Source: Chromatiales bacterium (lineage in GTDB: Bacteria > Pseudomonadota > Gammaproteobacteria > Steroidobacterales > GCA-2729495). Taken from it: a stretch of DNA of 5,354 bases. The position numbers and the translations under genes were made by a program. Numbering within the stretch: the stretch's first letter is position 1; each line of letters opens with the position of its first letter. Where the stretch lies: NCBI GenBank assembly GCA_030614035.1, contig JAUWKW010000121.1, positions 1-5,354 on the forward strand. The letters run 5' to 3'. Under the pieces are notes generated by a model. It was not told the DNA's origin, did not search any database, and was given only the letters and a program-made list of their open reading frames with translations. Of the stretch, positions 1 through 5,354 are shown one piece after another.

Positions 1-175
1 CGCCCCGCAAATCCGCTGCCGGCACCATCAGATCAGCGCCGCGTGTCTCTACGAAATATTTGCGTTACCCCGGGGACTCGTCTCGTAGCCCTAGCCACCG
101 CCACTTTGCCCCGGAGCCTGCCGCGTGATAGAGCGACCTACGCTTCCCCCACTCTGCGACAGCAGTTCTACCCCT

Positions 176-212
176 GTGGCCGGCCGGAAGAATATCATAT
201 GCAGCCGGCCAC
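176..212. repeat. Perfect 9-bp inverted repeat (possible hairpin)
   Basis: GTGGCCGGC at 176-184 is the exact reverse complement of GCCGGCCAC at 204-212, and a T-G wobble at 175/213 could extend it. The 19-base spacer is AT-rich and contains CATATG at 196-201. No run of T follows on the plus strand and no run of A precedes it, so it is not a canonical intrinsic terminator in either direction. It could be an RNA hairpin at the end of an upstream transcript or a protein-binding dyad. No function can be assigned. Confidence 0.45.
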
Positions 213-337
213 GCCAGCACCCGCACAGCCAGCAGCACTGACGACAGACACGATTATTGGCCGGCTCGCGGCAGCCAGGGCTGGGACACCAGATTGGGTC
301 TCTGTGCATTCCGATAGTGATCAACACTGGCCTTGTG

Positions 338-397
338 AAAAATTAAATAAAATAAAGACTTATACAACCTATCTACTGTGTTTTCTTTCATTTGAAT
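338..397 (+). promoter_or_regulatory. AT-rich block upstream of the leader
   Basis: About 80% of these 60 bases are A or T, in sharp contrast to the GC-rich DNA on both sides. Such blocks upstream of biosynthetic operons often hold promoters, UP elements or sites for AT-preferring regulators such as Lrp or nucleoid proteins. A TATACA at 361-366 resembles a -10 box and a TTGTGA at 333-338 resembles a -35 box, but their 22-base spacing is too long to pair them confidently. I therefore call it only a likely regulatory block. It becomes the probable promoter region if the leader peptide starts at 438 rather than 501. Confidence 0.35.
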
Positions 398-465
398 ACC
401 CCCGCCCCCGGTGGGCGCCTGGCGCGGAGCCGACCGGATGTTGCTTAAAATTCAAACGCTTGAGG

Positions 466-495
466 TTGACAAGACTGCGCGCTTCCCGGAATATT
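466..495 (+). promoter_or_regulatory. Putative sigma-70 promoter of the leader/ilvC transcript
   Basis: A perfect -35 consensus TTGACA lies at 466-471. The -10 is poor: AATATT at 490-495 with an 18-base spacer (4 of 6 matches), or GAATAT at 489-494 with a 17-base spacer. Either would start transcription near 501-503. That places the start upstream of the leucine codons and of the attenuator, as attenuation requires. The awkward point is that the first base of the 501 ATG would coincide with, or just precede, the transcript start. The box may thus drive a leaderless message, be one of two promoters, or be a chance match. Confidence 0.4.
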
Positions 496-500
496 GCCGG

Positions 501-617
501 ATGCCTACGACCTGCAAAACAGTACGGAATAGGTCCCCATGGGTCGGGATCGCCGGGACTCTGCGTCCGCTGTTGGTGCTGCTTAGCGGCTGCAGGTGCG
601 GGCCGATGACCGGGTAA
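501..617 (+). CDS. Putative ilv-leu attenuator leader peptide (38 aa)
   Basis: This small frame ends with TAA at 615-617, 17 bases before the terminator stem. Its diagnostic feature is the cluster of control codons: Val 543, Ile 549, Leu 561, then Leu-Leu-Val-Leu-Leu at 570-584, so 8 of 14 codons specify branched-chain amino acids. This matches the logic of the enterobacterial ilvL, ivbL and leuL leader peptides, and the downstream genes make exactly these amino acids. The peptide itself needs no function; its translation rate would control RNA folding. The start is uncertain. ATG 501 has no good Shine-Dalgarno site and sits at the predicted transcript start. ATG 438, in the same frame, has GGAG at 426-429 with an 8-base spacing and would give 59 residues, long for a leader. 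The control codons lie in the same frame either way. Confidence 0.6.
   Translation: MPTTCKTVRNRSPWVGIAGTLRPLLVLLSGCRCGPMTG
561..595 (+). promoter_or_regulatory. Attenuator protector hairpin (arms 1:2)
   Basis: Bases 561-571 pair with 585-595 over eleven positions: nine Watson-Crick pairs, one G-U (565/591) and one mismatch (566/590). The loop is 572-584. The Leu-Leu-Val-Leu-Leu codons fill the loop and the end of the left arm, so a ribosome working there would melt the hairpin. Its right arm shares bases 592-595 with the antiterminator, making the two exclusive. This is the expected 1:2 pause/protector structure of a ribosome-controlled attenuator. The pairing is read by eye, without energy calculation. 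Confidence 0.5.
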
Positions 618-651
618 TTTCCCTCAAAGTCATGAAAACCCCGCACCCAGC
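592..651 (+). promoter_or_regulatory. Attenuator antiterminator (arms 2:3)
   Basis: GGTGCGGG at 595-602 is perfectly complementary to CCCGCACC at 640-647. Two further pairs (592-593 with 650-651) follow across a small internal loop. The 3' arm covers most of the left half of the terminator stem, so forming this helix precludes the terminator. A nested hairpin fits inside it without conflict: ATGAC 606-610 with GTCAT 629-633, and GGG 612-614 with CCC 621-623 around the leader stop codon. A ribosome stalled at the earlier leucine codons would free the 5' arm and favour this form, allowing read-through into ilvC. Confidence 0.55.
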
Positions 652-670
652 TAGGTAGCGGGGTTTTTTT
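635..670 (+). terminator. Intrinsic terminator of the ilvC attenuator (arms 3:4)
   Basis: A perfect 10-bp stem pairs AAAACCCCGC (635-644) with GCGGGGTTTT (658-667). The 13-base loop can itself form three more pairs (645-647 with 654-656). T runs continuously from 664 to 670. This is a textbook Rho-independent terminator. It lies between the leader stop codon (617) and the ilvC ribosome-binding site (about 693) and points toward ilvC, so it would stop transcription before the structural genes unless prevented. That position, together with the overlapping antiterminator, argues for a regulatory attenuator rather than the end of an unrelated upstream gene. Confidence 0.88.
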
Positions 671-692
671 ATGCCGTTAAGGCAGCGTTACG

Positions 693-699
693 AGGAGGT
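693..699 (+). promoter_or_regulatory. Strong ribosome-binding site of ilvC
   Basis: AGGAGGT matches the anti-Shine-Dalgarno sequence almost perfectly, and its GGAGG core ends 5 bases before ATG 704. It decides the ilvC start against the in-frame ATG at 671, which directly follows the terminator T-tract and has no ribosome-binding site. Confidence 0.85.
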
Positions 700-703
700 A
701 GCG

Positions 704-1690
704 ATGCAGATTTATTCTGAAAGCGACGTCAAAGTCGACCAGCTCGCTGGCAAAAGGATTGCTGTGCTCGGGTACGGCAGCCAAGGCCGGGCGCACGCGT
801 TGAATCTTAAAGACAGCGGTTTGGATGTCGTTGTGGGTCTGCGACCCGACGGCGCGAGCTGGGCAAAAGCCCAGTCGGACGGGCTGGAAGTCCAGCGCCC
901 CGAAGACGCTGTTGCGGATGCGGCGGTGGTCGCGTTCCTGGTGCCGGACACAGCGCAGCCGGCCCTATATGAACAAGTTGCAGCCGGAATCCCAGACTCA
1001 GCGACCCTGCTGTTCGCCCACGGCTTCAATATCCACTTCGGCCAAATTCAGCCGCGGGAGGACCTCGACGTGGTCTTGATCGCACCGAAGGGACCGGGCG
1101 ATCTGGTCAGACGCCAATACGAACAAGGCAAAGGCGTTCCGTGCCTGGTCGCCGTTGCTGAGGACCGCAGCGGCGAAGCCAAGGCAACGGCCCTGGCCTA
1201 TGCGCACGGCATCGGCGGCTCCCGGGCCGGGGTTCTGGAGACCACTTTTGCCGAAGAAACCGAGACGGACCTGTTCGGTGAACAAGCGGTGCTGTGCGGC
1301 GGGGCAACCGAGCTGGTACTGGCCGGTTATGAAACGCTGGTCAACGCCGGCTATCAACCGGAAGTGGCCTATTTTGAGTGTATGCATGAACTGAAGCTGA
1401 TCGTTGATCTGCTACACGAGGGCGGATTAAAGAAAATGCATCAGTTCATCAGCGAAACGGCCAAGTGGGGCGATTTGAAGAGCGGCCCACGGGTCATTGA
1501 CCAACACGTGCGTGACCGCATGCAAGAAATCCTGGCGGAAATCCAGGACGGCAGTTTTGCCAAGGGGTGGGTTCAAGAGAACCGGGAGGGCCGTAACGAG
1601 TATCAACGAATGCTCGATGCCGATCTGGCCCATCCGATAGAGGCCGTTGGCAGTGGGCTACGCGCCCGCATGCCCTGGCTGGAAGAGTAA
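704..1690 (+). CDS. ilvC: Ketol-acid reductoisomerase, class I
   Basis: IlvC (acetohydroxyacid isomeroreductase) catalyses the Mg2+-dependent alkyl shift and NAD(P)H reduction of acetolactate and acetohydroxybutyrate, the second common step of valine and isoleucine synthesis, in the cytoplasm. From ATG 704 it has 328 residues, the size of the short class I enzymes rather than the roughly 490-residue class II form of E. coli. The N-terminal Rossmann domain shows GYGSQG at 23-28; the following loop has Arg47 and Ser52, the type of residues that usually bind the NADPH phosphate. His106 lies in the AHGFN segment and PKGPG is at 128-132. The all-helical C-terminal domain carries the metal ligands Asp189/Glu193 (ETDLFGEQ) and Glu225/Glu229 (FECMHE), with the substrate-binding Ser250 (ISETA). 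All key residues are present. It is the first structural gene after the attenuator. Confidence 0.97.
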   Translation: MQIYSESDVKVDQLAGKRIAVLGYGSQGRAHALNLKDSGLDVVVGLRPDGASWAKAQSDGLEVQRPEDAVADAAVVAFLVPDTAQPALYEQVAAGIPDSATLLFAHGFNIHFGQIQPREDLDVVLIAPKGPGDLVRRQYEQGKGVPCLVAVAEDRSGEAKATALAYAHGIGGSRAGVLETTFAEETETDLFGEQAVLCGGATELVLAGYETLVNAGYQPEVAYFECMHELKLIVDLLHEGGLKKMHQFISETAKWGDLKSGPRVIDQHVRDRMQEILAEIQDGSFAKGWVQENREGRNEYQRMLDADLAHPIEAVGSGLRARMPWLEE

Positions 1691-1696
1691 CAGCGA

Positions 1697-1729
1697 CCCG
1701 GGTTCCACCGACGTGGTCCGGAATCCGGG
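1697..1729 (+). other. Intercistronic bulged hairpin between ilvC and leuA
   Basis: Bases 1697-1704 pair with 1722-1729 (eight pairs including one G-U), and CCAC 1705-1708 pairs with GTGG 1713-1716 around a 4-base loop, leaving 1717-1721 as a 3' bulge. It begins 7 bases after the ilvC stop codon. No T-tract follows, so it is not an intrinsic terminator. It might stabilise the 3' end of ilvC mRNA or slow the polymerase, but it could also be chance pairing in GC-rich DNA. Confidence 0.35.
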
Positions 1730-1765
1730 CGACACAACGGAAATAGAGGAAATCGGAGACACACG

Positions 1766-3340
1766 ATGAACAAGCGAGCTGACGATCGCGTCATCATATT
1801 CGACACGAGCTTACGCGATGGTGAACAGGCACCCGGGTGCAGCATGACCCTGCGCGAAAAGCTGAGGATCGCCGCGGCACTTCGTGATCTCAAGATCGAC
1901 GTCATCGAGGCTGGGTTTCCGGCAGCTTCCCCTGGCGATTTCGATGCTGTGCAGGCTGTTGCCAGTGAAATCGATGGGCCGATCATCTGCGGCCTGGCGC
2001 GCTGCAATCCAACCGACATTGAAAGTGTCTGGAATGCAGTGAAGTCGGCCAAGCGGCATCGGATTCACGTGTTCGTAGCGACCAGCGAGATTCACCGTGA
2101 GCACAAGCTGCACATGGCCAAGGAAGAAATCATCAAGAGCGCTGTCACTGCGGTGCAGATGGCAAAGGCGCACTGTGCGGACGTCGAATTCTCGCCCGAA
2201 GACGCGTCTCGCACCGAGCTCGCCTATTTGGCCGACGTTGTCACAGCCGTTATCGAGGCCGGTGCGACCACCGTCAATATTCCGGATACGGTGGGATATA
2301 CGGTACCCGAGGAATTTGCCGAGCTATTCAGGTACCTGAAGAAGAACGTGCCGGGTATCGACGACGTCGTGCTCAGCGTGCATTGCCACGATGACCTGGG
2401 TATGGCCGTCGCCAATAGCCTGGCTGCGGTCGGCGCGGGGGCACGCCAGATTGAGTGCACCATTAACGGAATCGGCGAACGGGCCGGCAACTGTTCACTT
2501 GAAGAAGTCGTCATGGCGCTGAAAACCCGCGCGGAATTCTTTGGCGTCGGTACCGGTGTCGACACGCGCAAGTTGTACCCAACCAGCCGGCTGGTTGCCA
2601 GCATCACCGGGATGCATATTCCGCGCAACAAGGCCGTCGTTGGCGAAAACGCGTTTGCGCATGAAGCCGGCATACATCAACACGGTATGCTGAAAAATGC
2701 TGCGACCTACGAAATCATGCTGCCCGAAGATGTCGGCATCAGTCAGTCGAATCTGGTGCTGGGCAAGCACAGTGGTCGGCATGCATTCCGCGAGCGTGTT
2801 CGGCAACTCGGGTTCGAACTCGATGACGATGAACTGAACCGGGCCTTCAAAGACTTCAAGAGCCTGGCGGACCGGAAGAAGGAACTGTTCGATGCCGATA
2901 TCGAGGCCATCATCATGAACACCGGCACCGGTATCCAGGGACCGTGGCAGCTGGATGAGCTCAATATAACGGCCGGCACCGGGAAAATCGCTGCCGCGGC
3001 TGTGCGGCTCAGTCATGCCGACGGCCAGACGGTCAGTGAGGCCTCAGTGGGCGACGGCCCGGTCGAGGCAGCATTCAAGGCAATCGAAAGAGCGACGGGC
3101 GTGTCCGCAGACCTCAAAAATTTCGAGGTCCGAAGCGTAACGGTCGGCGAGGACGCCCAGGGTGAGGTGACCGTAACGGTGGAATATAATGGCCAAAGCT
3201 ACAGAGGGCATGGCATCAGCACGGATATTGTGGAAGCTGGCGCCCGAGCGTATCTCGAAGTCATTAATCGTATTTGCCGACGGCAGGAATCCGGCGTAGA
3301 CGTACCGGCCGAAAAACAGCAAAGCATCGGCGGCATCTAG
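1766..3340 (+). CDS. leuA: 2-isopropylmalate synthase
   Basis: LeuA condenses acetyl-CoA with 2-ketoisovalerate to 2-isopropylmalate, the committed step of leucine synthesis. The 524-residue length matches E. coli LeuA (523). The N-terminal TIM barrel of the HMGL-like family opens with FDTSLRDGEQ at 12-21, giving catalytic Arg17 and metal ligand Asp18. The HCH metal motif is His206/His208, followed by DD, and the third conserved element GIGERAGN ends at Asn242. A linker region leads to the C-terminal regulatory domain from about residue 392 (GPWQL). That domain ends with GISTDIVEAGARAY, the segment associated with leucine binding and feedback inhibition. A GGAG at 1755-1758, 7 bases before ATG 1766, supports the start. 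It lies 75 bases after ilvC with no terminator between, consistent with cotranscription. Citramalate synthase and homocitrate synthase are related, but the overall match is to bacterial LeuA. Confidence 0.97.
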   Translation: MNKRADDRVIIFDTSLRDGEQAPGCSMTLREKLRIAAALRDLKIDVIEAGFPAASPGDFDAVQAVASEIDGPIICGLARCNPTDIESVWNAVKSAKRHRIHVFVATSEIHREHKLHMAKEEIIKSAVTAVQMAKAHCADVEFSPEDASRTELAYLADVVTAVIEAGATTVNIPDTVGYTVPEEFAELFRYLKKNVPGIDDVVLSVHCHDDLGMAVANSLAAVGAGARQIECTINGIGERAGNCSLEEVVMALKTRAEFFGVGTGVDTRKLYPTSRLVASITGMHIPRNKAVVGENAFAHEAGIHQHGMLKNAATYEIMLPEDVGISQSNLVLGKHSGRHAFRERVRQLGFELDDDELNRAFKDFKSLADRKKELFDADIEAIIMNTGTGIQGPWQLDELNITAGTGKIAAAAVRLSHADGQTVSEASVGDGPVEAAFKAIERATGVSADLKNFEVRSVTVGEDAQGEVTVTVEYNGQSYRGHGISTDIVEAGARAYLEVINRICRRQESGVDVPAEKQQSIGGI

Positions 3341-3366
3341 CATCGGTCGAAATCTAAGGAGTAACG

Positions 3367-4329
3367 ATGCCGATCAACGAAAGCGACTGGATCTGGCAGA
3401 ACGGCAATATGGTGCCGTGGTCAGAGGCCCAGGTGCACGTGCTGACACATGGCCTGCACTACGGCTCGACGGTATTCGAAGGGATTCGTGTATACGCGAC
3501 ACCGTCTGGGTCGAGGGCATTTCGGCTGCAGGCACACACGCGGCGCATGCTCGATTCCGCGCGGATTCACCGCATCGACATCCCGTACACCGAGGACCAG
3601 ATCAACGCCGCCTGCCGGGAAGTTGTGATTCGCAACCAGTTGACGAACGGAGCCTACATTCGCCCCATCGCCTATCGCGGTTATGGCGAGATTGGGCTGG
3701 CGCCTTCGGCGGATCATCCGGTTGGAATGGCGGTCGCTGCCTGGGAATGGGGAGCTTATCTGGGCGCCGAGGCGCTGGAAAACGGCGTCGACGTCTGCGT
3801 GTCATCGTGGCAGAGAATGGCTCCGAATACGATCCCGGCATTGGCAAAAGCGGGCGGCAATTACCTGTCCAGTACGCTGGTCAGCCTGGAAGCCAAGGAA
3901 AACGGGTTCGCAGAGGGTATTGCGCTGGCAAGAGACGGCACCGTCAGCGAGGGTGCCGGCGAAAACCTGTTTTTGGTAAAGGACGGCAAAGTGGTTACGC
4001 CGCCTGCGGCGGCTTCGATCCTGCCAGGTATTACCCGTAATAGCGTGATGGTGCTGGCCGAGAAAGCCGGTATCAACATCCAGGAACAATTGATCCCGCG
4101 GGAGATGCTGTACATCGCTGACGAGATCTTTCTGACCGGCACTGCAGCGGAGATTACCCCGGTGCGCTCGGTTGACCGGATCGCCGTTGGCAATGGGAAG
4201 CGAGGTGATATAACGCGTCAGTTGCAGGACAGTTTCTTCGGGTTATTTAAAGGTACGACGAAAGATGAATGGGGCTGGCTGGAGCCGCTGGAGTCTGAAT
4301 CAAAAATAAAACGGAAGGCCGCCGGGTGA
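3367..4329 (+). CDS. ilvE: Branched-chain amino acid aminotransferase
   Basis: IlvE is a PLP enzyme that reversibly transaminates the 2-keto acids of valine, isoleucine and leucine with glutamate, the last step of all three pathways. The 320-residue protein has the class IV fold. The N-terminal THGLHYGSTVFEGIR segment (27-41) forms part of the substrate pocket. Arg60 aligns with the PLP-phosphate arginine. Lys161 in LAKAGGNY is the Schiff-base lysine, and Glu195 in VSEGAGENLF contacts the PLP pyridine nitrogen. The late FLTGTAAEITPV motif is typical of branched-chain rather than D-amino acid or aminodeoxychorismate enzymes. AAGGAG at 3356-3361, 5 bases before the ATG, is a strong ribosome-binding site. 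The 26-base gap after leuA is the tightest in the operon. The last few residues are rich in Lys and Glu and probably disordered. Confidence 0.96.
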   Translation: MPINESDWIWQNGNMVPWSEAQVHVLTHGLHYGSTVFEGIRVYATPSGSRAFRLQAHTRRMLDSARIHRIDIPYTEDQINAACREVVIRNQLTNGAYIRPIAYRGYGEIGLAPSADHPVGMAVAAWEWGAYLGAEALENGVDVCVSSWQRMAPNTIPALAKAGGNYLSSTLVSLEAKENGFAEGIALARDGTVSEGAGENLFLVKDGKVVTPPAAASILPGITRNSVMVLAEKAGINIQEQLIPREMLYIADEIFLTGTAAEITPVRSVDRIAVGNGKRGDITRQLQDSFFGLFKGTTKDEWGWLEPLESESKIKRKAAG

Positions 4330-4405
4330 CCAGCATTTGAGTCGCTTCGGGTTGTCGCCAGATTCTCTCCGGTTGGAACATTGAGCTTGCGTGGAAAACT
4401 TAGCC

Positions 4406-5354
4406 ATGAGCGGAAAATCGCTATTCGAAAAAGTGTGGGACGAGCATATCGTCGTACCCGAGACGGACGATACCCCGGCCGTCCTGTATATCGACCTGCA
4501 CCTGATTCATGAGGTCACGACGCCGCAGGCGTTCGCGCTGTTGAAAGACCAACAGTTGTCGGTGCGGCGTCCCGATTTGACGCTGGCTACGATGGATCAC
4601 TCGACCCCGACCGTACCGGTAACCACCCTGAAGGACCTCGAAGTGGTTGCCGAAGCGTCAGCGGCAGCGCAGATCCGCGCGATGATCGACAACTGCAAAT
4701 ACTTCGGCATCGAACTGCACGGTTTCGGCAGCGATTACCGCGGCATCGTGCACGTGATCGGGCCCGAACTTGGCGCGACGCAGCCGGGCAAGACCATCGT
4801 CTGTGGTGACAGCCATACGAGTACGCACGGCGCGTTCGGGGCGCTGGCATTCGGTATCGGCTCGACCGAGGCCGGCCACGTGCTGGTGACGCAGTGCCTG
4901 CTGCAACGCAAGTCCAAAACCATGGCGGTGACGATCGACGGCGCTTTGGCGACCGGGGTGTCCGCCAAGGACGTGATCCTGGCACTGATCGGACAAATCG
5001 GTGTCGACGGCGGTGTGGGTCACGTTATCGAGTACCGCGGCAACACGGTCACGGGACTGAACATGGAACAGCGCATGACCATTTGCAACATGACCATCGA
5101 AGGTGGCGCCCGCGCGGGCATGATGGCACCCGACGAAGTTACGCTTGAATATCTTGCCGGCCGGCCGCAGGCCCCAATCGGAGCCGACTGGGATACAGCA
5201 GTCGAACGCTGGCGGAAGCTGCCATCGGATCCCGATGCTCGCTTCGACCGGGAAGTCAGCCTCGACGCGTCGCGGCTAGAACCGATGATCACGTTCGGCA
5301 CCAACCCCGGCATGGTCATCCCGGTCACGCAACCGGTTCCCACCGATACCGGCG
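4406..5354 (+). CDS. leuC: 3-isopropylmalate dehydratase large subunit (3'-truncated by window edge)
   Basis: LeuC, with the small subunit LeuD, isomerises 2-isopropylmalate to 3-isopropylmalate through an aconitase-type [4Fe-4S] cluster. The frame is open from ATG 4406 to the edge, giving 316 residues of about 470. Family motifs visible are [16 protein letters not shown] (28-43), TMDHSTPT (62-69), [13 protein letters not shown] (133-145) and [12 protein letters not shown] near the end. The three cluster cysteines of the family come later (around 347, 407 and 410 in E. coli) and are not in the window, so activity cannot be judged. The ATG aligns with the usual LeuC N-terminus, but the ribosome-binding site is weak (GGA at 4393-4395). 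An in-frame GTG at 4391 is an alternative; TGA at 4382-4384 bars anything earlier. The gap after ilvE is 76 bases. Aconitase or homoaconitase is less likely given the leu context. Confidence 0.95.
   Translation, partial: MSGKSLFEKVWDEHIVVPETDDTPAVLYIDLHLIHEVTTPQAFALLKDQQLSVRRPDLTLATMDHSTPTVPVTTLKDLEVVAEASAAAQIRAMIDNCKYFGIELHGFGSDYRGIVHVIGPELGATQPGKTIVCGDSHTSTHGAFGALAFGIGSTEAGHVLVTQCLLQRKSKTMAVTIDGALATGVSAKDVILALIGQIGVDGGVGHVIEYRGNTVTGLNMEQRMTICNMTIEGGARAGMMAPDEVTLEYLAGRPQAPIGADWDTAVERWRKLPSDPDARFDREVSLDASRLEPMITFGTNPGMVIPVTQPVPTDTG

Larger units (their letters stand above)
1..437. other. Upstream region without a recognisable gene
   Basis: No protein family, tRNA, rRNA or known small RNA can be recognised on either strand. 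A plus-strand frame stays open from 43 to 609, but its translation is a low-complexity mix rich in Pro, Ala, Arg and Cys. It runs through the putative promoter and leader and looks like chance openness in GC-rich DNA. A 78-codon minus-strand frame (91-327) is equally featureless. What can be seen is a CCCCGGGG palindrome at 68-75, a perfect inverted repeat at 176-212, and a sharp switch to AT-rich sequence from about 338. The stretch is best read as an intergenic and regulatory region upstream of the ilv-leu operon. Its left boundary, and the gene beyond it, lie outside the window. Confidence 0.6.

Noticed and set aside
91..327. 78-codon minus-strand open frame
   Set aside because: No recognisable domain, a composition dominated by Arg, Gly and Cys, and no good ribosome-binding site.
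539..586. 15-codon frame from ATG 539 as the leader peptide
   Set aside because: It has an AGG upstream and ends near the hairpin, but it contains only one Val and no Leu or Ile codons, so it could not sense branched-chain amino acids well. The Leu-rich frame is a far better fit.
43..609. 188-codon plus-strand open frame beginning with GTG
   Set aside because: Low-complexity translation with no family resemblance. It overlaps the putative promoter and leader peptide in another frame and is best explained by chance openness. An internal ATG at 199 has a fair GGAAG upstream but gives an equally unconvincing protein.
632..658. 8-codon frame from ATG 632 overlapping the terminator stem
   Set aside because: It lacks a Shine-Dalgarno site and control codons and lies inside the terminator structure, so it is probably chance.
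671..703. ilvC starting at ATG 671 (339 residues)
   Set aside because: This ATG abuts the terminator T-tract and has no ribosome-binding site. ATG 704 has AGGAGGT at ideal spacing and gives the usual KARI N-terminus.
500..703. T-box or amino acid riboswitch in place of a leader peptide
   Set aside because: No T-box core of the TGGNACCGCG type and no known riboswitch motif was seen. The codon cluster and arm layout are explained by translation-coupled attenuation.
1603..2673. Minus-strand and out-of-frame open frames inside ilvC, leuA, ilvE and leuC
   Set aside because: They shadow well-identified genes, and long antisense frames are common in GC-rich coding DNA.
1..5354. Mobile elements, CRISPR arrays, tRNA or rRNA genes, or an exotic system
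   Set aside because: No transposase, terminal repeats, spaced direct repeats or tRNA-like cloverleaf were found. Apart from its regulatory leader, the window is ordinary amino acid biosynthesis.

Overview
The window is one end of a branched-chain amino acid biosynthesis operon, entirely on the plus strand: a regulatory leader, then ilvC, leuA, ilvE and the first two thirds of leuC, which runs off the right edge. The genes are GC-rich with strong Shine-Dalgarno sites. Protein signatures (class I ketol-acid reductoisomerase, E. coli-like LeuA and IlvE, aconitase-type LeuC) and the style of attenuation suggest a proteobacterium, most likely gammaproteobacterial. No species can be named from the sequence alone.

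Layout. Bases 1-437 hold no recognisable gene. They contain a perfect 9-bp inverted repeat (176-184/204-212) and an abrupt AT-rich block (338-397). A good -35 box (TTGACA, 466-471) lies just before a small leader reading frame (501-617, possibly starting at 438). In that frame Val, Ile, Leu and a Leu-Leu-Val-Leu-Leu run fall within 14 codons. Behind these codons are three mutually exclusive RNA structures: a protector hairpin (561-571 with 585-595), an antiterminator (592-602 with 640-651) and a near-ideal intrinsic terminator (635-644 with 658-667 plus seven T). The terminator ends 33 bases before the real ilvC start at 704. This is the arrangement of classical ribosome-mediated transcription attenuation, and it is the main discovery-type signal here.

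Structural genes. ilvC (704-1690), leuA (1766-3340), ilvE (3367-4329) and leuC (4406-end) are separated by 75, 26 and 76 bases with no convincing terminator between them. The ilvC-leuA gap can fold into a bulged hairpin without a T-tract. Together the genes cover the reductoisomerase step shared by valine and isoleucine, the committed leucine step, the final transamination for all three amino acids, and the isomerase large subunit of the leucine branch. Acetolactate synthase, IlvD, LeuD and LeuB are not in the window; leuD and leuB may follow leuC beyond the edge.

How it works together (inference). When charged leucyl-, valyl- or isoleucyl-tRNA is scarce, a ribosome stalls on the leader codons, the antiterminator forms and the operon is read. 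When supply is good, translation reaches the leader stop codon and the terminator forms ahead of ilvC. LeuA also carries the C-terminal domain used for leucine feedback inhibition, giving a second, enzymatic layer of control.
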